Positions 47,061 to 58,589 are shown, counted from the first letter of the stretch. The stretch is DNA of 64,000 bases from Aphrophora alni (GCA_963513935.1 OY740772.1:105237989-105301988); one strand, 5' to 3'. A program made the numbers and translations. The notes: generated from the sequence alone by a model not told the origin.

Positions 47061-47128
47061 AAGTATTTAAATTTTTTAAAGAAAAATAAACGTTTAACTT
47101 ACTTGTAGCTGGATATCAGAGTTAACCA

Positions 47129-47270
47129 AACAAATTTTCTACACAAAATCATTTTTTTGTGCAACACAAATACAAGATGACGCCTCAACATTGGTGAATT
47201 AGTCATTGAGGCATCGTCTTGTATTTGTGTCGTTCAAATAAAGTTAAGCGTTTTTGTGGAAAATTGTGTC
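47129..47270. repeat. Imperfect fold-back hairpin
   Basis: ACACAAATACAAGATGACGC at 47164 is mirrored by a GCATCGTCTTGTATTTGTGT block ending at 47230. Weaker pairing extends outward to about 47129 and 47270. Confidence 0.75.
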
Positions 47271-47389
47271 TATATTCTTTTGGTTATTGAAGTTTCCAAA
47301 AGTGTAGCTCGCTACAATTGATAACAGCGCTTTTGATAAAAAAAACTGAAAATATTATTATCTACAACACCAAAGATTAGCCTAGAACC

Positions 47390-47960
47390 AAAATTTTTGT
47401 TTCAGTTCTGCAAATTGTTATCTCTATTTCTGTAATTTAAAGGATTATAATTGACCACGCCCAATAATAATATGTAATACCTTATATTTTTTAAAAAAAT
47501 GTGTTTTGTAGTAATGCTTAATAAGACTGTAGGCCTACATTACCAAGAATTAATGTTTAAATAAGACAAGATACAAAATTAAGGTGAGTTATCATTTAAC
47601 TTTTTTAATATACCAAATACTTTCCACGTAAAACAGCTGGTACGATTATATCAATCACTCTCTATACTTTAATTTTAGATAATAATTATCTATACATCTA
47701 AATGTATATAGTTATTTAACACCCTAGATATGTAACAACCTAGAACCAACATGTTTTTTATTGTCTATAAATATTGCTGTAACTTAAAGGACTATTAATC
47801 ACACCCAATAATAATAGGTTATAACTTATATAAAAAACTTTTGTGTTTTTTAGTACTGTTTAATAAGGCTTTTTATTGTGTATCATATACTTTCCAAGTG
47901 TAACAGCTGATACTATTATATCCATCAGCCTCTATACAGGAATATATAGACAATACCTGA
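47390..47960 (+). repeat. Diverged direct duplication, two units of about 320 bp
   Basis: Unit 1 (about 47390-47690) and unit 2 (about 47740-47960) share AACCAA(A/C)AT, CACxCCCAATAATAATA, AAGGATTAT-like, TACTTTCCA(C/A)GT and AACAGCTGxTAC, in the same order. Deletions make the second shorter. Confidence 0.6.
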
Positions 47961-48324
47961 TATGCATAAGATAAAAAAAAAATACAGAACAAAATATGAT
48001 GTATTAGAACTGCTCAAAAGATTGTGTTAACAATGAACTAAATATGTTTTTGAAATCGGTATAGATTAAATAAAACATAGTCATCAATAATCACACAATT
48101 CTTTCGTGTCTGGTCAGATTATTATCAGAAATAGTGTTCAATCGATTCGATTCTCACCTCCCAGCTCTTTGTTGAAGTTTGGATTTCAGTAAAGACGAAC
48201 TGTGAGAGCGGTCCAGGCAATTAAAAAGTAAACAGAAACGATTCAAGGGGCTCTTTGTTATATGTTCTGTAGAACACAATTATTTCTTCAGCTAAAACAA
48301 ATAAATTTGCTTCTTGTAAAAGCC

Positions 48325-48375
48325 CTTGACATTGCTGTAACTAGCGAAAACATGTTTGGCAAGTTTCAATTAAAA
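48325..48375 (+). repeat. Degenerate single copy of the 3942-4211 arm
   Basis: CATTGCTGTAACTAGCGAAA and ACATGTTTGGC followed by AAGTTTCAATTAAAA correspond to the GCCGTAACTGGCGAAACC..GGC string at 4120-4155. Confidence 0.5.
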
Positions 48376-48688
48376 TATCGTGGTTTATACAAAAATTGTT
48401 GTTTTAATTTATTTAAAGTAAACTTGCAGTCACAATAACAACTGTAATTTATAAAACATTTTATAATTTTCAAAAAAATTATTGTAATGTTGTATTTATT
48501 TCAAATATACTAAATACGAAATTTGTTTAAAGACTGTCAAATGAAAAGATTTAATGTTCACAAAGTTTGTGGAATAAATTAGGATTATAACTCGTGACGT
48601 AAAAAATTTATTTGAATTTTAAACAAAGGTAAGGGTGGATAAAATGTAACTATTACCAATCATTAATGCGATTTATTATGACATTTGA

Positions 48689-49115
48689 CATAATTTGTGT
48701 ATATAAAAACTAATATACGACATTTCTTGAGAATAAATTAACTCTCGTTTTCAAGTGCTAAACTTGTAGGATTGTCATAATTTGTGTATATAAAAACTAA
48801 TATACGACATTTCTTGAGAATAAATTAACTCTCGTTTTCAAGTGCTAAACTTTGTAGGATTGTCATAATTTGTGTATATAGAAACTAATAAACGACCTTT
48901 CTTGAGAATAAATTAACTCTCGTTTTCAAGTGCTAAACTTGTAGGATTGTCATAATTTGTGCATATAAAAACTAATATACACATTTCTTGAGAATAAATT
49001 AACTCTCGTTTTCAAGTGCTAAACTTGTAGGATTGTCATAATTTGTGTATATAAAAACTAATATACGACATTTCTTGAGAATAAATTAACTCTCGGTTTC
49101 AAGTGCTAAACTTAT
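48689..49115 (+). repeat. 87-bp satellite-like tandem array, 5 copies
   Basis: Starts of successive units at 48689, 48776, 48864, 48951 and 49037 (spacing 86-88). Units begin CATAATTTGTGTATATAAAA and include TTGAGAATAAATTAACTCTC and TTTCAAGTGCTAAACTT. They differ by only a few substitutions and indels, so the array is recent. Confidence 0.95.
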
Positions 49116-49119
49116 AGCG

Positions 49120-50815
49120 TAGAAGGAAAAAACACAGTACCACTGAACCTAAGAAAACAATTTCAACCTAAAGTTAGGCCTGAACAGTCAAAAATAAGAC
49201 TAAATACAAACGGGATTAGATTATATACACAAATAATTACAAATGTATGTACAAATAAACCATATTAACAATAAGAAAAATCCATCATTATCAAATCACT
49301 TTAAAAGCAGAATATTACCAATTTTATTTAAATAATAGAAATGTATAATTATTGACCCTATTAATAATAATGTCTTTATTCGAAAGACAAATCTAGAATC
49401 AACAATCTATAATTGAAATTACAATATTTATTTATTTATTTTTATTGCCATAGTTTATTTTCAAATATTACACAAACAATACAACAAATAAATCAACAAA
49501 AACTGTTCAGTAGTCAGTCAACACATAACTAGACAAAATTCAAAACACGAAATATCATTTCATAAAGTAATACCAATAATCAATTTAAAAAAAACAATAT
49601 GTATACAAACTAAAAATTATTTCTTGAAAGGAATATCTCAAGGTCTTAGATAGAATTGTAGTTTACACGTCATAAGAACAGCGAACAGGCAGTAAATACG
49701 TGCATAGTACACTAACCAAAGAGAAGCGTGTCTGATCGAAGGTTTTAGTTAATTTTTATCAGTTTCACAAATTATTTATTTTACGTTTGGTCTTGTGTTG
49801 GTGTTAGCACTGCTTATACTATGCCAAGATATTAACTGTGGGAAGTATGAAAAATCCCTCACTGTAAAGTCATCAAGCATCAATTTAAATTTTAAGCACC
49901 TATAACTCCTAAACGAATATGTTTATAAAAATTTAAAAGTCTTATCATTTTGTATAGAGCTAGAAAACACCATAGTAATTAAAGTATAGGAAGTTTTATT
50001 AGAAATTTTAAAATTGGCAGCTAACTTGGTTTAAGGCAGCCATTTTTGACAGTTTCCCAAATAAAGTGTTTGACAAATCAATAGTTTACGAAATGCCAAT
50101 GGTGGCCAAATATAAAATAAACACTCTGTGTTTAAACACATTTACAACATGTGAAGAGTGACAAAATATGATTGTACATAAATTCTGTACATTCGTAGCA
50201 AATCTCAGTTCTCAGCACTGTCAACCCAACATAATCCGCTAATTCTATGTCCAAACATGTCTAATCCTGAACGTCGACATGGCTTTCTGACAGACAGACA
50301 TTCTACGTTTCGTAGACTAATGGTAATACCAGTTTTCTTTAAAAGATTTATTTCGAAAATATTCTAATAATTCCTATTGGTTATACATTTAACTATAATG
50401 ACATATATTCCTGAGGTAGCGCGTCAGGATTAGGTAAGTCTCTAAGACCACTTCTATCTGATTTAAGTTAATACCGAAGCCATTAAAAAAAAATAATAAT
50501 AATAATAATAACACTAAGTTCAGTCTCTTCTCTGATTCTTTCAAATATACAAAATCAGCAAGATGATTTCTGCTTTAAATTATCTACGCCTCTTTATAAA
50601 ATCTTCTAAGTTGAATTTGTCCATTTCATTGGATTATTATCAGCAGTTTAGTCAGCATTGCTGATACATTACTCATTAAGGCTATTTTAATTATAATAAA
50701 ATGCATCTACAAGTAGATGCTACCCCTTCCATAGTGTCATTATGCCATGGTGTCATAATACCTTTAAATCATGTTCTCAACAAGATATTTTATTTATTTC
50801 TCCTTGTTGTTTAGC
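49120..50815. other. AT-rich DNA, nothing firm
   Basis: A GGCAGCCATTTTTG motif at 50035 and related text from 49890 to 50060 resemble the interior of the fold-back elements. A short AAT run lies at 50490-50511. No gene recognised. Confidence 0.35.
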
Positions 50816-50821
50816 GATAAA

Positions 50822-51120
50822 AAACCTCTCTGTCATCATTGCTTTCGAAAATAAGAAAGAAAAAACCCATAAAATAAAGACCCCTAGCCTTAAATAACTA
50901 AACATCTGTATTGGTAAAGAACAAGATTTGGTTAAGGAAACCCTGCTAGGAAACATAGAGTTGGAGTTGGATAGAGTTGGAGTTGGAGTTGGAGTTGGAT
51001 AGAGTTGATAGAGTTGGATCTAATACAAGACTACTTGAAAAAAAGGTATAAATCCATCTAAATTCCTTTTAGGATTCCAAAAACCGTAATCTCTGTAAGT
51101 ATTTTAGGGACCACCCCAAG
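50822..51120 (+). repeat. Dispersed repeat R1, copy 10, with internal GTTGGA expansion
   Basis: AAACCTCTCTGTCATCATTG, CCCATAAAATAAAGACCCC, GGATCTAATACAAGACTAC and the GTATAAATCCATCTAAATTC block follow R1 order. At 50957-51020 the AGTTGG part has expanded into several GAGTTGGAGTTGGATA units. Confidence 0.65.
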
Positions 51121-51164
51121 GAGGGGGGCGGGTTAGAGCTTTTAATTAAAACTATTGGTTTCAG

Positions 51165-51420
51165 TATAATCTTCTGTCGATCATAACATGGTATTATTAT
51201 TTATTTTTGTAAACACGTTTCAGAGTTCCTTAATCTACAAATTATTTATGTAGATCTTAGCAGATATAATTATTACAATAATTTTACTATTAATTACGTT
51301 ATTAAAATGGTTAAAAATTACGATAATATTTAAGTAGAATCTTCTGTCAATTATAGATTTTTTTAAATTATTTATATTTTTCGACGAGTTTCAGAGTTAC
51401 TCCATTTACAAATTAATTAC
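51165..51420 (+). repeat. Two diverged direct copies of the 113-300 / 37861 arm
   Basis: AATCTTCTGTCGATCATAAC ... GTTTCAGAGTTCC at 51170-51230 and AATCTTCTGTCAATTATAG ... GTTTCAGAGTTACTCC at 51340-51405 match the left arm of the fold-back at 37861-38215. Confidence 0.55.
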
Positions 51421-51505
51421 GTCATAGCAGATCATTATTATTTTTAAAAGAAATTCTATAGTATTATGTGATTATTCATTTATGACAAATGTTTTATCAC
51501 ACATA

Positions 51506-52133
51506 CAGGGTGTCCAAAATTATATTTTGTGGACTATTGCATATTAAGCAGTGTGATTTAGCACGTCAATACTATATCTGAAAATCTACTTTTTGAAGCA
51601 ACTATATATGGGGACGGCCAGCAGGTAGTCAGAAGAAAATCTTAAATGAGAACATTGGTCCAGTTTTAAATCATATTACAGGTCTTTGTAAGGATAATAC
51701 AATCCTTTAAATTCGACCTCAAAAGGTTCACCTTAACATAATGTCGATGGTTAAAAATGGCTTAATTTTCTTTCTTGGTAAAATAAGTAAAATCCCGACA
51801 ATCCACACTGGATGTAAGGAAAAATTTTCAGGATAGTGAGTGACTTTTCACCTCCAGTGGGAACGGTCTACGAGGAGGATGGAGAAAATTTTTAATGGTA
51901 AACCTAGACCAACTAGCACATAAAAAAAAGATGACTTGGACAGAAATAACGACCATTTCAAATTTAAAAAAAGACTACATGTTAAAAATAACAACTTACA
52001 AAAGATGATGAAAAACTGATAGTTACTTCAAAAAGTAGATTTTAAATTACAGTATTGAAGTTGTAAATTTTATTGCTTAATCTGCAATAGTTCAAAAAAT
52101 ATAACGTAGTTCTAATAATCTTTGGTCACTCTG
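51506..52133. mobile_element. Mariner-related non-autonomous element
   Basis: Ends CAGGGTGTCCAAAATTAT and the reverse complement of ATAATCTTTGGTCACTCTG are bordered by TA at 51504-51505 and 52134-52135. Left arm shares GGACTATTGCATATTAAGC, AGTGTGATTTAG and AAATCTACTTTTTGAAG with the inverted right arm. It also has AAATCTACTTTTT, GGGGACG, AGTCAGAAG and AAATCTTAAAT in the order seen in the mariner element arm 25165-25455. The interior (51830-51960) holds no readable transposase. Confidence 0.75.
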
Positions 52134-52139
52134 TATATT

Positions 52140-53130
52140 CGATTAATAATGAGTATCAATTTTGAATTTTCTCACTTATATGTAGTAGAGAAAGTTACTT
52201 GTTGGATCAAAACTCGGTATTTAGTTTTATTGTGAATATAGGCCTATCTGTTTAAAGGTCACTTAAGGCCAAAAACTGGTTTTTTGATTGTGTCTGACTG
52301 TATATCCGTGCAATGCTCAACACTCAAAAGCGTAAACCGATTGTAATAAAATTTTATATGCATGTATACTTCGGCCAAATATTGGGGCGTTCTTGATAAC
52401 TTGAATTTTGAGGTAGCTTACATAAAAAAACAACCACAAAGTTACGATTTTTTAAATGGTTTCAATGGGCTCAATTTCTTTCAAGGATTCAAAAAAACGT
52501 TGGTCGTCATCTCCAAAAATATCGGTTATAAAATACGTAATGTCTAGATCGGTTCTACAGATTTCGTTTATATTTTAGTGAACTGTCGATTGTGTAAAAT
52601 CGGAAGCAAAAAATAATAAATCGTTTAAACGTGTAAATATCTTTTCAAAGATGGCGTCAAATTTACATATACAATTAACAACTTCCAAACTGACATTTTT
52701 TGTGGCAAATAATTTTCTTTCATTTCTATTTGCTTTTGGTTCGGACGAAGAGCCTTATATTTAATGTAAAAAGAGAACATTAAAAAAAATAAAATAAATA
52801 ACGAACAACAAACAATTAATTGTACTGTTGTTTTTGACATGTTTACACTATTGGAAATTCAATATGAGTGTCGAGAGGTCACGTGGCGGCTAAATATATT
52901 ATTCATTTGAAAGGTGATGAAATATAAAACTACAATAGAGTAACAATAGACTTATTTCGGTCTAAATTCATTATACAATCTTACAAATTGAAATGTACAA
53001 ACGTTCCTATAATATAATATTTAATAATGAATAATAAATTACAAAACAATTCCTTTAACAAAACAATCACAGTTGGCCTCATCACATATCAAGTCAATGG
53101 GAGAAGCATCGCCTGGTGCTTCTAATACAT
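52140..53130. other. AT-rich DNA including a repeat related to 54560-54860
   Basis: 52250-52560 resembles the family of 19170-19400 and 54560-54860. The plus-strand frame 52362-52547 lies in it and is not called as a gene. Confidence 0.35.
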
Positions 53131-53134
53131 GGTA

Positions 53135-53136
<2 letters not shown>

Positions 53137-53182
<46 letters not shown>
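53137..53182. repeat. (AT)n microsatellite
   Basis: About 23 AT units. Confidence 0.95.
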
Positions 53183-53185
<3 letters not shown>

Positions 53186-53189
53186 GCGG

Positions 53190-54525
53190 TTGATAATAAA
53201 ACTAACTTAACTAATGGAGTAACATTTAAAATCATAGCATGAAAAATATATAAATAAAGGTGACGTGCTTATATAAAATATGAGGGGATCAGGTGGAAGG
53301 AACTCCTCGTTGCAGTAGTAATTGTAGTTATTAAGGTTAGTATGTATTTTACCTCTGAAGATGATAGCAGTGCTATTCATATGTACATAAGTTAGAATAA
53401 ACATGACTTTGTGTATTTTGTGAATACAGTAAGTGTTTTATTGTGGTTTTGGGGAATTTTTCTTCCATTTTATATTCACCACAGTGCTCTAGTGATTCAT
53501 GTGAGACACAGAGCAATGTTAAACGATATTCCAATGCGTTGCTGTGGATGGATTTTAGTTTGAGTATGGATCTTATTTTTTTTATTAATACATTCAAATA
53601 TAATTTTATAAGTTATTTTCATTTTGTAATTAGTTTTTGTTTAAATAATTCATTAACTTCAGATATCACCAGGTTTTTTTAATGAATAAAACAAGTTATG
53701 TTTTATTTGACAGGCTGCCATTTTGTTTTCATTTAGCCAAAGAAGATAACATTTTAACGTAAAACGTTTACTACTATAGTTAGGTTTTAAAGTTTATGCA
53801 ATATTCCAAGGAAATTGGTTTTAAAATAACATGAAAAGCGTATTCGTGGGACATTCATAACTAATTGGATATAAATAAAACCATATATACAATTAAAAAT
53901 AAGTTATGAATAAAAATGATTACCCAATAAAATCAAGACGGTGTGAATGGACCACATTCATTGTTCAATCATATTGTCTAAGATTGATTAATGTTCCTCA
54001 TACATCTGACGTTGCTAATCTGTGACTTACACCTGTCACCACATATTCTGTTGACTTGTAACACCAAGTCAGAATTACACCTCAAGACAGTTGTGTAAAA
54101 CCATAAAGGTCATTATATTATTAACTATTAATTTTAGGCTAACTTTATCTTAATGGTTAAAATAAAGGATTTTGAATTCATTAATCAATAAAGGTAATCT
54201 ATTTTCAGCCAAAATAAAAACAACAGAGGAACTATATTTTTACTTATTACAATGAAATTGACGTGTCTGGTTAAAAATTCGATGTCTTGTTTTGCCAAAA
54301 ATATTTTAGCCCCAAAAAATAGTTTTGGAATGATGTCTGTCCTCCCCCCCATTGTACCATAAACATATTCTCAGAGTAAATTGTATTTGATTCAAATCGA
54401 AGTTTTAATAGCGTATATGAAGGTTCATTTTTATTTTTTACCGATTGTTTCTGAACAGTAATAATTTTTAATTGCATTTGCAAACGGATTGGGATCATTA
54501 ATTTTCATAATTCTTTAAAATCTGA
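53190..54525. other. AT-rich DNA, nothing recognised
   Basis: The overlapping frames on both strands at 53207-53682 and 54271-54498 show no recognisable domain. A CAGGCTGCCATTTTG motif lies at 53711. Confidence 0.35.
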
Positions 54526-54559
54526 ACAAAATTGATTTTGAGAAATTATGTATTTTATA

Positions 54560-54870
54560 AGAGCCTCAAAGTCGACTTTAGTTTTGAACTACAACTCACG
54601 AACCAAAATTTATTTAGAGATGGTGCCGAATACGTTTTATTTGAATCTTTAGAGGCTATATTTGAGCAAATTCAATAAAAATTGTTCTAGACGATTTTGA
54701 GTCAGTACGTATCTCATAACAGTCGCAAGACGATGTTTTGTTTCAACCATAACTTAAAAACCAACATTTATTTATAGATGGCGATCAATATGTTTTATTT
54801 TGGTACTTAGTGGCTACACTTGAGTAAAATGTGATCAAAATATTCCCAGTCGATTTTGAGAAAATCTTAA
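54560..54870 (+). repeat. Two tandem diverged units, about 160-185 bp
   Basis: Unit 1 (about 54590-54710) and unit 2 (about 54750-54870) share AACxAAxATTTATTTA(G/T)AGATGG, ACGTTTTATTT-like, TAG(A/T)GGCTA and CGATTTTGAG. Related sequence occurs inverted at 19170-19400. Confidence 0.55.
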
Positions 54871-55116
54871 TTTTGTGATATCAGCAACCCGCGAATTTAA
54901 AGTTATCTGAAAAATGAGAAAAGAGTTCTAAGATATAGCCAACATATGCTTACTTAGTAAATTTAATTAAAATTGGTTCATTCATTTGGGCTGTAAAATA
55001 CTGCACATTCGACACTACTCCAAAACCAGTTTTTTGATTTATAGAACCTCAAAACACACGTTTACATCCATTTTTAGACCCATGACATAGCTGTCTCTAT
55101 AATAGATAATATATAA

Positions 55117-55123
<7 letters not shown>

Positions 55124-55163
<40 letters not shown>
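55124..55163. repeat. (AT)n microsatellite
   Basis: About 20 AT units, with ATAAATAT variants just upstream. Confidence 0.95.
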
Positions 55164-55164
<1 letters not shown>

Positions 55165-55166
<2 letters not shown>

Positions 55167-56580
55167 CATCAGCCCACCATCTTAGAATATCTGTAAAACA
55201 TTTTCTTTGATATGACTGTAAAACAGTACATATCTGAACACAACATGGAGCAAAATAAACATATGTAAAATATGTTTCGCACCATAAATTTATACGTAAA
55301 TATATTTTCGCGTTTTTATATAAGTAAAAGATAATATATAGTGGGGTGGGACTGCAATTCCTACAATTCTGCAGCTTTTTTTAATAATCGTTTCAAGGGA
55401 AATTGAACCACGTACCAAGGACGTATCGAGTTCCCTTGGGAATTTCCACTTCAAAGGTTTGATGCGTAAAGGTGGGATGCTATTACTTTGTTTATAATTA
55501 AATCATCACCACTCAAATGTTTTAAAACATAATTTTCGACGTTTTAAGAAGTTAAAAAGAACATTTCAAAACTAATTTCGTATTTTTTATTACTCAGGTC
55601 ATCCATTTCAGGTTTTAATAAGCATTACCACCAGTAAATACCAGTGTAGCCTTTCAAGACGTAATGTTGTAGAATCGAAAGTTCTATGTCATCAGTAGAT
55701 TGTAATGTAGAACCTTATTAAGTAATAAACACGAAACTTAAAAAATGTTCCAAAAATAAATTGGAACAAGAATGTTATACTATACGTAGAAAAGCTTCTA
55801 AAATTTAAAATTGGTTTATATTTTAACAAATTTATAATACAAACTTGGTAATAATAATATACTTTTTTAAATAATACAAAACTCGTTTTAAAGTTATGTT
55901 TGTTTTCAGGTAATTCATCTGTTGCATGCAGTGGAAGCATATTCTAGTAAGGTAATATTGACTATGAATCACTTTTTATCTATAAATTTGTTCTTACTGT
56001 AGATTTCATAAAATGTATTTGATTTTAATTCATAAACATGTTTCTATGTGTTAAGTATGTAATAGAGTAAATAAAACTTGTTACTCTGCTCTTGATCAAC
56101 TTGGTAGACCAAGTCGTCCATTAGATTCGGAAAGTAACAAATCCTAAATTAAAAATTTCTTCACGTTTAGTACAATTGACCTTAGTACAAAATTTCTTCA
56201 GAAATCATAATATATTATTTCGTATATTATATAAAATAAATAATAATGTAATTACATGTAATTGTGTCAACGAGGTGTTAGTTAAATAAGATTTTCTTAT
56301 AATACAAAACTAATTCATTTGAAAATTGTATCAGGATAATGTTGAGATGTCGAACAGATAAGTGTCTTCAAAAACGATCAATGTAAAAAAGTATTTTGCA
56401 ATTGATGAAATGAAATTTCTTGCATCATCTCGCAGAATTATTACGTCACGTGATGGCGTTGTATTGTAAAGCTTACTGATGCTTGTATAATTTAACAAGA
56501 AGGTGAATATATTGTCTGTGAATATATCAGGTGAACATGACACAAAAAGTGTATATATTATAATAATATAGTGTTATAAT
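55165..56580. other. AT-rich DNA, nothing recognised
   Basis: No upstream Penelope-like coding sequence could be read here. The minus-strand frames 55692-55940 and 56331-56543 have no recognisable domain. Confidence 0.35.
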
Positions 56581-56584
56581 AAGT

Positions 56585-56687
56585 GTGGTTTTCTTCTATA
56601 ATGTGGCGTGCTATAATGTGGCGTCCAAGTAACAGAGTGACGTATGCAAAATCTAACTACGCACGCCACATTATAGAAGAAAACCAC
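56585..56687. repeat. 27-bp perfect inverted repeat at the truncated end of the Penelope-like fragment
   Basis: 56585-56611 is the exact reverse complement of 56661-56687, which lies inside the Penelope-like coding region (codons of ARHIIEENH). A partial third copy, CTATAATGTGGCGT, follows the left arm directly. The left arm is an inverted duplicate of element sequence, as is often left at the 5' side of Penelope-like insertions. Confidence 0.85.
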
Positions 56688-56885
56688 TCGTATTCTAATT
56701 TTGAAAGCAACTTCCATCCAATTCACATATGCAAGAAGAGCAAACAAATGGACGCGCTAGAGGAATATGAAATATATAAAGCGCAGTTGAAAAGTCCAGA
56801 ACATATGTTGAATGACCAATTGAATTTTAAGTCCAACTTGATGTACGACTTTGCTAGAGGAATAGATAAGAAACACAAACAATAA
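56634..56885 (+). pseudogene. Penelope-like element, C-terminal (GIY-YIG region tail) fragment
   Basis: The frame, open from 56583 to the TAA at 56883-56885, reads TYAKSNYARHIIEENHSYSN, then HPIHICKKSKQMDALEEYEI, then LKSPEHMLNDQLNFKSNLMY. The pattern S-yA-HiiennH, then l---kg-xmdxLEeyEIyk, then LNdQlnfks is that of the extreme C-terminus of Penelope-like proteins, downstream of the GIY-YIG endonuclease. The reverse transcriptase and the GIY-YIG motif itself are absent. The ATG at 56583 lies in the inverted duplicate and is not a true start. About 150 bp downstream is a hammerhead-like motif, which Penelope-like elements are known to carry in their terminal repeats. No stop or frameshift breaks the retained part. 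Confidence 0.65.
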
Positions 56886-57029
56886 GCGGTACTGCAGGTT
56901 AGGGATCAGTGTATTAAACGTATTCGATGGTGTGCACACGCGTTGATATTTCCTGTGTTATTGTGCGCGTGTATGTGTATATGTGTTGTGTAATAATTTA
57001 TTTTAATGTTTTAACGACCTCAGCAGAGC

Positions 57030-57072
57030 GATTTTCTGAAGATAGAACGAGTTCCGAAACGCGTCATATGAT
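57030..57072 (+). ncRNA. Hammerhead-like motif downstream of the Penelope-like fragment
   Basis: CTGAAGA (57036-57042) matches the first half of the hammerhead core. GAAC and GTTC can pair around a two-base loop, then GAAAC (57056-57060) and GCGTC give the second half of the core, a 2-bp stem III and a GUC triplet (57063-57065). Departures from consensus are extra bases between CTGAAGA and the stem and a poor stem I. Position next to the element's coding end supports the assignment. Confidence 0.5.
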
Positions 57073-57184
57073 TATAAAGTAAGTAACTACTTTAATATTA
57101 AAAAAGTCACATAGACGGACATTATTGTTCTTTTATTATATTAAATATGTTTTTGCAAACGAAATAGATTGCTGAACTCCATGG

Positions 57185-57260
57185 TGTGGTTTTTAGCTCA
57201 GAAATTAGTAGCTCTAGTTCTGCCACCTAACGGTCCACTACTAGTAATTTCGAGGTCTGC
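57185..57260 (+). other. Weak tRNA-like patch, possible SINE relic
   Basis: TTAGCTCAGAAATTAG resembles a pol III A box, and ATTTCGAGGTCTGC 40 bp later resembles a B box. No cloverleaf is apparent. Confidence 0.2.
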
Positions 57261-57732
57261 ATGTCTTACAGTTTCAAAACTTAGTATAAAAACATAACTC
57301 GTTATTTACTTTTTAGGAAGTAACAAATACTTTTCCCCAGATGAGAAAGAAAGTGGTAAACCCCACTCCTTAAGCACTATAACTTTCAAAAATTTCATAA
57401 ACACCAGCCCAGTAGTTTCTGAGATTAACGTCAACAAAAGTTGCAGTGTTTAATAAGACCACACGATGGAAGTGAAAAATATGAAATTATAAAGGGCTAT
57501 TCATTGAATCAGATTTGAATAATTTCAAAACTTTTGGCCAAAATCAAGTTATTAACACTTTTCAAAATGTTACAATTGATCTATGCTAGTTCTAATATAG
57601 CTTTGTGTGGAATTATTAAAGCTGATGGATGTAATCAGCTGTTTTAAGTATATATTATTGGTTGCTATGTTTCACACTGGTCTAGACTAGGCCTAACCTA
57701 ATCTTTGTGTTGAACTATTAAAACTGATGGAC

Positions 57733-57996
57733 CTAATTATAAGTGTTATAAGTTGAATGCTGAGACATGTCAGTGTGATAACTATTGGAGTCGGAATAAT
57801 TCTCACCGTTATTATGTTCAGAAAACGCAGAAAATCTATTCCAGTTATCTATTACATATAATACAATCATATGACAACATCCTTCTTGAGTATTATTATA
57901 AGACAGAGATCGAAATAGACACGTACAATCCTCAATAATTGGCATTGGGATGTGCATTATATTATTACCATTAACTTTTAAATAATCAATAGCCAT
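57733..57996 (-). pseudogene. OTU-protease-like domain fragment, probably from a mobile element
   Basis: The minus-strand frame has 87 codons. It reads MAIDYLKVNGNNIMHIPMPI, then IEDCTCLFRSLSYNNTQEG, then VIDNWNRFSAFSEHNNGENY and a DMSQHSTYNTY end. The DxxCLFrslsy box is the OTU catalytic Asp and Cys motif (usually DGNCLFRA), and the following NW-rFs...g--ys---Y---M---tYn spacing matches OTU domains common as transposon-derived genes in insects. Here the usual DG pair is DC. The catalytic His end is missing: the frame stops just where it would follow. OTU domains remove ubiquitin. In insect genomes stand-alone copies such as this are usually relics of selfish elements; which one cannot be told here. 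A true gene is unlikely. Confidence 0.5.
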
Positions 57997-57999
57997 ATA

Positions 58000-58585
58000 G
58001 TAGACTATTATATAATTTAAATATATAATATTTATTCATATATATTTCCTTAAGAAACAACATTATAACAACGAAATTTATGTGTTTGAAACGAAATCTC
58101 GAACAAAACTGAATTACTCCAGGCTTGGTATAATCTAAATGATCAAAATTATTTAATTATTGATGCTGATGAACTCAATCAGATGTTTTATCTGTTATTT
58201 TATGCGAACGGTTGCTATGGTAATAAATATAAAAATTACAACAAATCGACATGTGTAAAGCCTAGAAAAAAAAATTTAAACTAATTATTTACCCCTTAAA
58301 ATCAACATTTCGCAACCCCATAAGAGTATATCTTCAAATTTGCAGATCATTATCTTCAATAGTTTTTGCTCTACGTTGTTAAATGAATTAGTCAATCAAT
58401 AAGTAAGGACTTCTTATTAAGATGAAATTGTGTATATAAAAAAAAGAAGAAAAAAGTAAACGAATTTAACATATTATATTCTTTATAATCTTATGTAAAA
58501 CTATAAAGTTTATTCGCTTTTTACGAATTGCTGATGTATTATATATATTAGTTACCTTTTTTAGTAGTCAGAGCAATTCTTATTT
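58000..58585. other. AT-rich DNA, nothing recognised
   Basis: No features found. Confidence 0.35.
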
Positions 58586-58589
58586 TGTT

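Noticed and set aside
48689..49115. Regular repeats resembling a CRISPR array
   Set aside because: Units are contiguous 87-bp tandem copies with no unique spacers, in a eukaryotic context; the same applies to 9551-9786 and 61082-61230.
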